A stretch of 64,000 bases of DNA from the NCBI GenBank assembly GCA_900208305.1, contig OAPG01000004.1, positions 1,116,001 through 1,180,000 of the forward strand, given 5' to 3'. This DNA comes from Melanopsichium pennsylvanicum. Lineage: Eukaryota; Basidiomycota; Ustilaginomycetes; Ustilaginales. Positions 53,093 through 63,000 of the stretch are shown here, piece after piece. Numbering within the stretch: position 1 is the first letter of the stretch; every line of letters begins with the position of its first letter. The notes beneath the pieces were generated by a model. The model was not told where the DNA came from. It made no database searches and saw only the letters and a program-made list of their open reading frames with translations. The position numbers and the translations under genes are program-made.

Positions 53093-56000
53093 ATGGTGTA
53101 TGCAAGTCGCTCACGCATGGCTCTCTCTCCGGTTCCCCAGAACCAGTCTAGCGACCTCCCTTCTCAACCTTCGATCAGCAAGTCCGGCAGAATTGCGACA
53201 TCGCAAATTGCTGATCGTACAAGACGCTCCGACCTTGGCACAAAGCTTGCTCACGCTAGCTCTGCTCTCTTGCGATCACCATCCTTGGCCAATCAGGTCT
53301 CTTGCTTTGTCGAGCTTCCAGTGGCCCATCCTTCGCCCAGCTCCACGCATTTCGCACAGGTGCGCGCTGGTCTCAAACGCAAAAAGGGCAGTCGTGAACA
53401 GCTAGGAAGAGGTGGTAACAGAGGCAAGATTGGTACCAGACAATCCGAAGGCGTAGATGTATCTTCATCAGCTCACACCCTTAAACGCAATGGTAGTAGG
53501 AGGAACAAGGAGCTCAGCGCGATAATCGCTTCCCCCCACACTTCTCTGGACAAGCCTTCGTCATCAGCAAGTGAGCTTTCAGAATGGTCGTCAGTCGTGT
53601 CCATCTCGCCTACATCATCGCGTGCTCCCACTTCGATCACGGAGGAAACTGTGGCGCAAACGCGCCCAGGAATCCAGACAAGACGCTCGAGTCGTAGCTC
53701 ATTGCACCGAACACTCGACCATATGACATTGGATGATGCTCTACCTATCGGACTTGGCATCCACAGGTCGAGCAGGTCGAGCAGGTCGAGAAGGTCCCAG
53801 TCGCAAGCTGTAAGCCGCCAAAGCAGCAATCATACTTCCGGCACTGTTGACCATTGGCTCAGACAGAGGCGGACACTCGAGGTCAGCATGGCATCTGACT
53901 CGGACCACAGCAGCAATACGAGCGGCGACATGGATAGTCAAGAAGCAGAGCATGCACGTCTCATCTCGTCTGCGCCTACCTGGCAGCTTCACCGGCTTCG
54001 CAAAGACGAGCTCGTCCAGCTTTGCAGCACAGCTAGCGCTTGGGAGGACGCACCGATCGAAGAAGAGCTGGAGCTGATGACCAAGCAGGATCTTGTGAAC
54101 CAAATCATCACCTGCCGATCCCGACTTGACCGCTCACAGTCCAATCATCGGCAAGCATCAGGTTCCAATCGACCACATCGGTCCCGGCAGTCCTTCGATC
54201 TGCGATCTGATGACATGCTCGGTGAGGATGTAGACAGCAACGACGCGCTCTGGATGGGCTCCTCAAACCGTCGAGCCTCGCGTCGAGTGAGTCAAAGATT
54301 CATTGGTACTTCGCCAGCCAACTCTTCAGATCATGAGGCCGATCTCAGCGATGCATCCAACGAGGCTGGTGGTGAGGAGACGGAAGCGGAGACGCACCAT
54401 CCGCCAAGCACTCGGCGAATTTCGAATCGATCTTTGCATGGCAGAGTTAAAACGGGAGGCGCACTCCGTCGTATGGATTCTTCCACATTTGATGAGCTCG
54501 AGCCTTCCAAAATCAATCAAGAAACACGTCGTCGACTACGCGACAAGAACAGCCTGAGGAGCACCATCGGTCGGCGACTGCGTATCGCCAACGGCTCTGA
54601 AGCGCTCTCTGCATCCACCTCTTCTTCCATCTTCGGTGGCCGAAGTTCGCGCGCCTCCAACACCTCACATTCGCCTTTCTTGCCAAGGCGTCTCAACGTG
54701 TTTGTTGCCTCATCGCCCATCCGCACTCGTTCAAGGACCGCGCGACTCACAATGGGCATGCCAATCAGGAGAAAAGCGGGCACCACAGGAGATGCAGCCT
54801 CGCCGTCACGCGACCCAATGGCCACACCAAAGCTCGGCAACCGCGAATTACAACGTGAAGCCAAGAAATCGGTCAAGTTTAATGCGACGCCCTCGAATGA
54901 GGGCGAAGACGAATGGATAGAGGATGTTTCCCGCGATAGCGAGGTTGCCCCTGCTCTACGGAATGACTCCCCTCGATCACTCGATGAGAGCAAGAACACA
55001 CGTCGCGTTCTGCGTGCGAGACATTTCACTGCAGACTCGGACACGAGCTTGAATTGGAATCAGCCGCGCAGCCGCAGTCCCTCGATCGAAATGACCTCGG
55101 AGCTCGAAGTCGAAATGGGGATGGTTGAGCAAGATGGTGACGCAGACGTGATCACGTCGGATGACGATGCACCGACACCGACCAAATTTCGTAAACTTCG
55201 CAATGGTAAGCTTCGTCTCATCGCAGGTTCTGCCGGCGGTGGGAGCGAAGTTCATACGCCCGAGGGTGAGCAAGTCGATGATGTCGACATGGAGAGCGCA
55301 TCCGAGTGCGCGCCTGCAGGACGAGGTCGTGATCAGCGCACAGAGTCACCTGAACGCGACACGGCCCCTTCTGAAAGCATCGAAAACACCCTGTTTCAGC
55401 CCACATTTACTGCGCTCTCGCGGTTGCGCAAGTCTGAGTTGGAGCAGCTCTGCCAGCACAGCGAGATCGTTATGGATGAAGATGACAAGAAGGCTAACCT
55501 CATCAAGAAGCTGCTTGACTGGCATCAACTGACTGAGCTCGAGGCTGCGAATGCGGACGGCGCTAAGGCCGAAGCACAGGATGACGAGGAGGTTGACGGA
55601 GGCGAGACGTGCTCGGAAATCTCCACAGCTTATGCAACCGCTGACCATGAGCCTTTCGAAACGGCGCAACGTACACCCACTCGCAAACGCACGACAAGAG
55701 CTGCGAGCAATACGCATGCTGCAGCCACAGACAGCGACCAGCCTCTCCTCCTGCGAGCGCTTGGCAAAGCTGTCTCGTCGGACAAGCTTCCGACGCCTCC
55801 GCTCACATCGAACAACGACGAGGCAAATCCACCGCAAGCAGGCGACGGTGTTGACGAGCTCAACGGTCTCGACCTGGAGAGCCTCAACCTGACCGACAAG
55901 GAGATCCCACCCTCCAAACTGGAGAAGCTCGAAAAGATCGGTTCGGGCGGTTTCAAGGATGTTTATGTGGGCAAATACCGCATCTCCAAGACACGCGTCA

Positions 56001-56761
56001 ACAAGGTTGCCATTGCCGACATCCGCGACCAGCTGACTGAGATGGACATCAAAGAACTCAGCCTTCTCCGCGATCTTCGTCATGAAAACATTGTACGCTT
56101 CATTGGCGTGAGTATCCCCGAAGATCCGCGCCACGTGCCTTGCATGATCGTATCCGAACTGTGCTCAAACGGTGATCTGTTCGACTACATCCGCAACACC
56201 CCAACACCCTCTGATACCGAAGTCTTTCGCATCCTCCTCGAAACCGCGCGCGGTCTCGAATATCTGCACACTCGATCGCCACCCATCGTCCACCGCGACT
56301 GCAAATCCACCAACGTGCTCATTACTCGTCGCAAGACGGCCAAGATCAACGACTTTGGGCTTGCTCGCGTCAAGAACACCTCCCGCTCCATGATGCGGTC
56401 TCTGGTTGGCACGGTCAACTGGCAGGCGGTGGAGCTGTGGGTGCCCAAGCCTCACTATGACGAAAAAGTAGACGTGTGGTCGGCAGCCATGACCTTCTGG
56501 GAAGCTCTGCAATGGCATCAGCCTGAGAAGAAGTATCCTTTCCAAGGCATGAACGAGCACCAGATCTATCAGGACGTCGGGCAGAAGAAACAGAGGCCGT
56601 ATACTGGCTTTATCAGGAGACAGTTTGGAGGCGAGATCGTGGATCTTTTAGATAGGATGTGGGATCACAATCCGAAGAACAGACCTAGTATGACAGAGGT
56701 GTGCGATGAGTTAGAGTCTCTGATTAGAATGAAAAAGGAAGCGGCTCGTGGTAGAGCCTAG
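53093..56761 (+). CDS. TKL-like protein kinase with two SAP-like motifs and no beta-3 lysine
   Basis: 1222-residue protein. The long N-terminal region is basic, Ser/Arg-rich and apparently disordered. Two similar motifs, HRLRKDELVQLCSTAS (about 297-312) and SRLRKSELEQLCQHSE (about 772-787), each followed by an acidic stretch and a helix, look like SAP-type DNA-binding helices. The C-terminal kinase domain (about 945-1215) has the Gly loop GSGGFKDVYVG, HRDCKSTN (D1069, K1071, N1074), DFGLA (D1087) and GTVNWQAVELW. The position of the ATP-anchoring Lys reads VAIAD (Ala975); Lys971 is nearby. I recall similar VAIA kinases in other basidiomycetes, so it may be a clade feature. Substrates are unknown; a nuclear role is an inference. 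ATG at 53093 has a good context (ACCATGG). Confidence 0.85.
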   Translation: MVYASRSRMALSPVPQNQSSDLPSQPSISKSGRIATSQIADRTRRSDLGTKLAHASSALLRSPSLANQVSCFVELPVAHPSPSSTHFAQVRAGLKRKKGSREQLGRGGNRGKIGTRQSEGVDVSSSAHTLKRNGSRRNKELSAIIASPHTSLDKPSSSASELSEWSSVVSISPTSSRAPTSITEETVAQTRPGIQTRRSSRSSLHRTLDHMTLDDALPIGLGIHRSSRSSRSRRSQSQAVSRQSSNHTSGTVDHWLRQRRTLEVSMASDSDHSSNTSGDMDSQEAEHARLISSAPTWQLHRLRKDELVQLCSTASAWEDAPIEEELELMTKQDLVNQIITCRSRLDRSQSNHRQASGSNRPHRSRQSFDLRSDDMLGEDVDSNDALWMGSSNRRASRRVSQRFIGTSPANSSDHEADLSDASNEAGGEETEAETHHPPSTRRISNRSLHGRVKTGGALRRMDSSTFDELEPSKINQETRRRLRDKNSLRSTIGRRLRIANGSEALSASTSSSIFGGRSSRASNTSHSPFLPRRLNVFVASSPIRTRSRTARLTMGMPIRRKAGTTGDAASPSRDPMATPKLGNRELQREAKKSVKFNATPSNEGEDEWIEDVSRDSEVAPALRNDSPRSLDESKNTRRVLRARHFTADSDTSLNWNQPRSRSPSIEMTSELEVEMGMVEQDGDADVITSDDDAPTPTKFRKLRNGKLRLIAGSAGGGSEVHTPEGEQVDDVDMESASECAPAGRGRDQRTESPERDTAPSESIENTLFQPTFTALSRLRKSELEQLCQHSEIVMDEDDKKANLIKKLLDWHQLTELEAANADGAKAEAQDDEEVDGGETCSEISTAYATADHEPFETAQRTPTRKRTTRAASNTHAAATDSDQPLLLRALGKAVSSDKLPTPPLTSNNDEANPPQAGDGVDELNGLDLESLNLTDKEIPPSKLEKLEKIGSGGFKDVYVGKYRISKTRVNKVAIADIRDQLTEMDIKELSLLRDLRHENIVRFIGVSIPEDPRHVPCMIVSELCSNGDLFDYIRNTPTPSDTEVFRILLETARGLEYLHTRSPPIVHRDCKSTNVLITRRKTAKINDFGLARVKNTSRSMMRSLVGTVNWQAVELWVPKPHYDEKVDVWSAAMTFWEALQWHQPEKKYPFQGMNEHQIYQDVGQKKQRPYTGFIRRQFGGEIVDLLDRMWDHNPKNRPSMTEVCDELESLIRMKKEAARGRA

Positions 56762-57535
56762 TTGGATGAAGAAGCAAAAGCATGATCATCAACGGAGTTC
56801 GGAGGTCATAGCGAACCGCAAAGAACAATAAATCATAAGGATTATCCTCACATCCCCAAGCTACGAATGCTTAAGCATATCTGTCCTAATCTGTCCTTTC
56901 CCGTTCGCACTAGCATATGTATTCCTATCGCACATCGCACATCGCACACCGCACATCGCACACCGCACATCGCACACCGCATATCGCACATCGCACAATC
57001 ATTTCCCTACTTCAAGCCTATCTGCAATCGTCTGGAGAGTGGCAGTGCCTGGGCAGTGTTTGGATCGTGATGCTAATCATAATCTACTGTACTTGATGCA
57101 GGGGCTGCTGGCAGTTTTTTAGTTTTTTTTAAATTCTTAAATGTGAGACCGTACTGAAGCCAAGATCAAATTGAGCCGAAATTTGGGCTGCTGAGCTGAC
57201 ACGTGTAAGATCGGGGAATTAGTCGCGCGAGAGGAAGATGTGGTAGGTAGACGTGTACTGAAACCCACACGAGCCACCTCGACACATGAACTTGGTTTTG
57301 TATTGGTTTTCTTCTCGCTGCTCAACCATCAGCACGAGTTCCAGCAAGATTGTTATTCGATTCGCATCAAATCATTTGGATCAACGCTCGTCACACATCG
57401 AGCAGCAATTCGCGCTACCACGTACCATCACTCTCACTGCGATTGGAGCAGTTGCGATTCCGACGACTTTCAAAAAGTAGCAATCCACAACACTTTTAAG
57501 AGGCTTCACAAGCCAGCAGGGCACGATCGGCAAAA
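56762..57535. other. Intergenic region between the kinase and SEC66
   Basis: Holds a 7-bp minisatellite (56928-56996), a TACTGTA (57085-57091), a T-run (57114-57128) and the SEC66 promoter. No gene seen. Confidence 0.5.
56928..56996. repeat. Minisatellite of alternating ATCGCAC / ACCGCAC units
   Basis: About ten head-to-tail 7-bp units, alternating between two variants, in the 3' flank of the kinase gene. Confidence 0.9.
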
Positions 57536-58540
57536 ATGGCTCTCTCGATCTTTGTTCCCATTGGCTATGTGGCCACGCTGGTGGTGTCCATGCTGGTGTT
57601 CTCGCGAATCTACCGTCGACGATCCGCACTCAAGCTTGCCAAATCGTACCAACCTTGGTTCCAAGAAGGCCACGAAGCACGTGATATTTACCAGACTCTG
57701 GTTGCGGCCGATCCACCTGCGTCAGAGGTAGTGCTCAAAGCGGCTCTTCTCAACCGAGCCATGACTGACGTTCGCCGAATCATGCGTATGCGGGACGACA
57801 AGCAGGCTCTGGGAACGCTTCTTCAAAAAGGTTCTATCGGTGACGAGACCATGGCCCGATTCACGTTGGCGGAAAAGGAACTGGAAGCCGAGATCCTCGA
57901 TGTAGTCTCCGAGGCGAATACATTCAGGGAGGGATGGGGTCAGCTCATCTTCCCTACGGCCAGTGAGATGGTTGCACATTTGAAGCACAAGGAGATTTAC
58001 TACGAGATCCAAAGACAACGCGCGGTCGAGGTCAAGAAATTAGAGGATGAAGGTAGACCGGTACCTAAGTCGACGGTGGAATTGCCGCCATTAGTCACTC
58101 CGCCGGGTACAAAGATTGAAATCCAAGGTGGAGCTCAAGGTGGACCTGCCGGTGGAATGCAGCAAGGAGCTATGGTGGCGAATGGTGGACAGGCACCCAA
58201 TGGTCCAGGAATCCAACTTCCGATGACAGGAAGCGGTGAAGATGCTAGAGTTATGTTGCCAAACGGCCAGCAAATCCACCCAGCGCAACTGGCAGCACTG
58301 ATGCAAGGACCACTGCCGCCCAACCTGCCGCCTCAGCAAGCGGCGTTGTTGATGCAGGCAAGAGCACAGCTACAGGCGCTTCAGGAACAGGCCACGGCTC
58401 AACAAGCTCAGCAGCAGCAGCAGCAAGAGGAAAAGCCAAGTGTAGGAGCATCAGTAGCAGGGTATGAGAAGAAGAAGAAAGATGCAGCTGCGTCGTCTGC
58501 GGCCAAGGTGGCAACCGTTGAGGATGACGAGGATGCATGA
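57536..58540 (+). CDS. SEC66: Sec66/Sec71, subunit of the Sec63 post-translational translocation complex
   Basis: Membrane subunit of the ER Sec62/Sec63 complex for post-translational protein import. The 334-residue protein starts with a transmembrane helix (about 4-24, IFVPIGYVATLVVSMLVFSRIY). The conserved cytosolic domain follows: ARDIYQTL, DPPASEVVLKAALLNRAM, DVRRIMRMRDDKQAL, GTLLQKGSIGDE and EANTFREGWGQLIFPTASEM. After about residue 185 the family domain ends, and a Gly/Gln/Pro-rich tail (including a Gln run near 295) leads to a Lys/Asp/Glu end; this tail is longer than in yeast Sec66 (206 aa). Single exon from the ATG at 57536. Confidence 0.92.
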   Translation: MALSIFVPIGYVATLVVSMLVFSRIYRRRSALKLAKSYQPWFQEGHEARDIYQTLVAADPPASEVVLKAALLNRAMTDVRRIMRMRDDKQALGTLLQKGSIGDETMARFTLAEKELEAEILDVVSEANTFREGWGQLIFPTASEMVAHLKHKEIYYEIQRQRAVEVKKLEDEGRPVPKSTVELPPLVTPPGTKIEIQGGAQGGPAGGMQQGAMVANGGQAPNGPGIQLPMTGSGEDARVMLPNGQQIHPAQLAALMQGPLPPNLPPQQAALLMQARAQLQALQEQATAQQAQQQQQQEEKPSVGASVAGYEKKKKDAAASSAAKVATVEDDEDA

Positions 58541-60028
58541 TCAACGCTAGGAGTGTGTTATCATGGGTCACGTATGCGACTGCGTTGGTAATAGAGACGA
58601 TCTTTTGCTATTTTCCATGATGGCTTTGGTTCATGTAGACACAATGTCAGAACTTGAATCAAGCCAGACGATTTTAAAAGCACTCATGCGACTGGGTTGT
58701 AAGTGAGGGAGATGCAACGTGTGTACTTGGGTGTATGGATTTGGGTGAAGCTGATAAGGCAAGGGAAAACCGAGGTTGGTTCACGTGGTTTGAGAGTGGG
58801 CGGGACAAGAAGGCTTTCGTCGATGTGTGTGTTTGTTTGGTCCAAGAAAGCTCAATGAGTTGTTTGTCTTGGGTATTGATTCAGTCTTGGGTATTGAATC
58901 AGATTTGCGATGCTTTTTTGTGACTGTTGCTGCTATGGTCAAGAATACAGTAAATTGCATGCGCTGCATGTTGAACTACTTATTGGTTGGTGAGCATCGA
59001 TTTGAATCGAAACTTGACTAACCCCCACCAACACATACAGTAGTACAATAGCGTAGCGTTGCACAAAGATGAGCATATGAGCAAAAGGGGACGGTGGGGC
59101 GACCAAAATTTTGATGACCCTTATAAATTCACTGTGATTCACTTATACTGTTACTGTAGCAAGGTTAGGAGGGAGCTGACTTCCAATTCAAACTCGCCAG
59201 CAACCAATGACCCCACACGACAAAGAACCTTAACAGTGCATAATAAAGTATAATTTACCTCTCTTTGGAAATTTAGCGTACACTTTGTAATATGGATTCT
59301 TCTTCTCGTGAACCCTTGGAGAATTGTTCTTTCAAATCTGCTTTGTGTAGTAGAGCAGGTGAGCACATGCGCTTCTCTATTCTGGTTGCTAAAATACGCT
59401 GTTCTACACTGCAACGTTTTGTAACCCACGCGCACACACACATACACACACACATACACAACACACATACACAACACACATACACAACACACACATTACA
59501 GTACAGAGAATATCGTACACTAATTTATTATACAGTACAGTAACACGGAACTTGTCACATTCTCATCACATGAATCAATTCTAATCATCATCCATCCTCG
59601 ACACCACCCTTTCAACAATCAATCAACCATCTCAAATACTCCCCCGCACTCCCCACTCAGACCAAATCTTGACTTCAATTTGCTTACTCTCCAATCAATA
59701 CGACACCACGCACCTACAGCTGCAGCAACACCTTGACTCGTTTGGTCCTTCATTTGCAATTCAATCTTCCCCTCTTTCCTCAACAATTACCGCCTTTCAT
59801 CTCCAGTCGTCCGTCTTTCTCTTGACACGTCTGCATCACGCATAATCACCGCTATTTCCATCGCCCTTTAACACTCGCTTTCCCTTCAACATCCATGCAC
59901 ACCCCTCTTCAATCTGCACTCCTTCCATTTTGTCACTCCGACTCACCTCTGGCTTAAGCTTATCCATAACAGTCCTTTCAACACTTTGAGCTCTACCAAG
60001 CTACATCTCTTGTCGTTGGTCTCCAACC
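58541..60028. other. Intergenic region between SEC66 and the RasGEF gene
   Basis: 1.5 kb without a gene. It has six TACAGTA/TACTGTA motifs (58946, 59036, 59152, 59497, 59531, 59536), a CA-rich microsatellite (59432-59494) and a long C/T-rich segment (59575-60020) that is probably the RasGEF promoter and leader. Confidence 0.5.
59432..59494. repeat. Interrupted CA microsatellite (CACACATA units)
   Basis: CA repeats with regular ATA interruptions (ACACATACACA), ending just before the TACAGTA cluster. Confidence 0.9.
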
Positions 60029-63000
60029 ATGGCGTCCACTTCTACAGCCGCTTTCGCCACAGATGCGACCCACACTCAACATCGCACCTCACACGCGCGT
60101 CTTGCGTACCCAGCCTCTGCCCACGATCACAATTCCACCACAGAAGACGACTCGGAAGAACCACCATCTTTCTTCGTCCGCGCCCTATACGATTTCGAGT
60201 CCAACGATTCTAGCTCGCTCTCCTTCCAAAAAGGCGCACTCATCGAAGTGCTCACACAGCTCGAGTCGGGTTGGTGGGATGGTTTAATCGATAATCAAGT
60301 GCGAGGATGGTTCCCTTCCAACTACGTAGAGCCCATCTCGGATCAGGAGGCTGAATTGGAGCTCATCACCCGAGCTCAGATGCATGCACAGTATTCCCTC
60401 GGCCTTTCATCCCACTTGTCCACCGCATCCGATTCCCTTTCACGCCTCGGCTTCGGCGCTGGCTTCGACGGTCTACACGCGCTCTTCAAGGGTGATGGCA
60501 TCGGAAACAGCGATGCCTTCAGTCAACTCGCAGAGGCTGCAATGTTGGATCCGAGAAGACGTATGTTTGATCCAGTCAGTCCTCACATCAACCACACTCC
60601 CGTCATGCATCACACACAAGCATCGCCGCACCAACAACCCGCCGCATCTCTAGTCAACGCTGCTTTCACCCAAACTCAATTTGGTACTTCCGGCGACCCC
60701 CGCACACCAGCAACGAGTGCCGCTGCGCCTCTATCAGAACATCAACTCGCGCTCGAAAGGGCCAGAGCAGCAACCGTTTCCAACCCACTTGAAGCTAGCT
60801 CCACAGCATCTGCCTCTCTGGCTGCCGCAAGACCAAGAGCATCAACAAGCGCACACGACAATTCGCTCAACGACGATGTTTGGATCCAGAAGACTTCACA
60901 ACGCGGACAAACCGTCTTTTACAACATACGAACGGGTGCAGCCACCTCACAGATGCCCGCAAACGTCTCTCGATCCGAAGTCCCACAGACTTCCTCGAAC
61001 AAACTGCATCCGCAACCTATGGTTCGTGCAGCTTCGTCAAGTCAGAACAGCTCATCCGATTCTCGCAAAGACCCTCATGACTCGAATCATCTTGGTCCCG
61101 ACCGCAGCAGACCCACCTCGCTGGCAACAAGTGGCGAATCACGTCCTTCTTCATCAAATAGCAGCAACACTGCCATCTTTCACAATGGTACAGCACCCGT
61201 ACGCGCTCCCAGTAGCAATACAGCTGATCGCATGCCAGATCCCACCACGGCACCAAATCCATGGAGATTGCGGCTCACCGACGACGAAAAGTACTTTTTC
61301 TTTGTCCATCGTTCGACCCACGAGATCCGCTGGAACTACACGGATGCCAAGACCAAGCTCACCATCCTCTCCAACGTCACCCCCCGCAGCAGGTCGCCCA
61401 GGGACTCCGTCGTACCTACCAGCACAGGCAGCGAACACAGCAAAGGCGCATCGAGCTTGGGCGCCAATCTCAACATGAACCAAGCTGTTTCGAGTCTCAA
61501 TATCGACTCGGACGATTCGGATATCGATGGCGATATGAACCCGCGTTTGCCTGGCAAGCCACCACGGATGGATGCCAGCCGCAACGGCAGCACAGCCTCA
61601 AGTCTGGCTGCATTTGCTCACCATCCAGTGCTTTCCCCGCCCAAGATCTCGCCGCCGACACTGCTGCACGAAGAGAGTGCTGCTCATGAGCTGCAAAGCG
61701 GGCTCACACCAGCCCAGGTGCGCCCTGTCAGCTCATTGGTTCGACATGCGAACGAAGTCATCCGACAATTAGCAACTATCGCCACAGAACAGATCGGGAC
61801 AAATGGCTTGGCCGAGTCGGACACCACGCTTCGGAGTCCGGTCGATGGCGGAGTGTACATGCCAAGATTGGCACATGCAACGGCAGGCGTGGTTGCTGCC
61901 ATCAGGGAGGTCCTGTACGCAACTGGATCGCTTTCGCTCTCAAGCAACGACCTTGCTTCCATCTCAAAGCTCGTAACAATCGACGCAGCCGAAGCAGATG
62001 CAAACAAGGCTCTGCCGGAGATGCCTTCTGGCAACACCGAGATGAATCTGAACCTGTGTTCGAAAGTTTTGCAAACGTTCTACTCTTTGAATTCAGCGGC
62101 AGACGCCGCGTTGTTGCATCCCTTTGGTGCCAACCTTAGGGATTCGCTCGCACCGATCCCGAGCGGACTTCACCCGTTGGGACGCAAACTCAACGCTGTT
62201 GTATCGAAACTTGTTCTCTCCTCTCGCCAAGTCATTGATCACAAAGTCACCCTCGCTTCCTCACCCACTTCGGGCATGGAAACTACCATGACGGACCTCG
62301 ACGCCGATGTGTTTTCCAAACTGTACCAGTGCAGACAGCGATTACGCGAAGATGCGCTCGAGCTGATGCGCACCTTGCAAAGTCTCAGTTCGGAAGCGGA
62401 AAAGTCGAGGAGCACCGCGCTTGGCGCGCCGCATAGTAGGGGCTGGCTGAGAAGAGTCGAAGCAAGTCTTGAGAGCGATCTGGGACTGAACGGTATCGGA
62501 CCTACCTCATTCGGTAGTGGCATGGCCGCTGGCTGGCTTGGCAATGGCTTTGTGTTGCCATCCAAGCATGAGGTGGCGTTGATCAAAGCAGAGAGTAAGG
62601 TTTCAAAATCCAGCAATCCGTTTGATCACAGAAGAGATGCGGAGTCGGCCATCGTGAGAGGCTTGCTCACCCTGCGCAGGATTCCGGAGAAAAGGTTGGA
62701 CACGCCTTTGATCAAGCAGCTCCATCAAATCTTGCGGCAACTTGATGCTGCGGCTGGTGCGAAGATCAGTAGCGGTGTCGCGGTCAATGCGCTGTCGAGT
62801 TACGGTGCTCTCGAGACGCTCATCGAGAGCATTGACCTTGCCTCCGGGCTTGACGTCGATGGACCTGATCCCAAAAAAATCAAATTTTCGCCTATCAACG
62901 AACGCAATGCTGCCAACGCAGTTAAGGCTCGTGATTTGATGCGAAGATTTGTGGCGCTCAAACAGGCTGCCTACGATGCTTCCTGCTCGCTTTTCATGGC

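Noticed and set aside
59432..59494. Regularly spaced repeats as a possible CRISPR-like array
   Set aside because: It is an interrupted CA microsatellite in a eukaryotic genome, without unique spacers.
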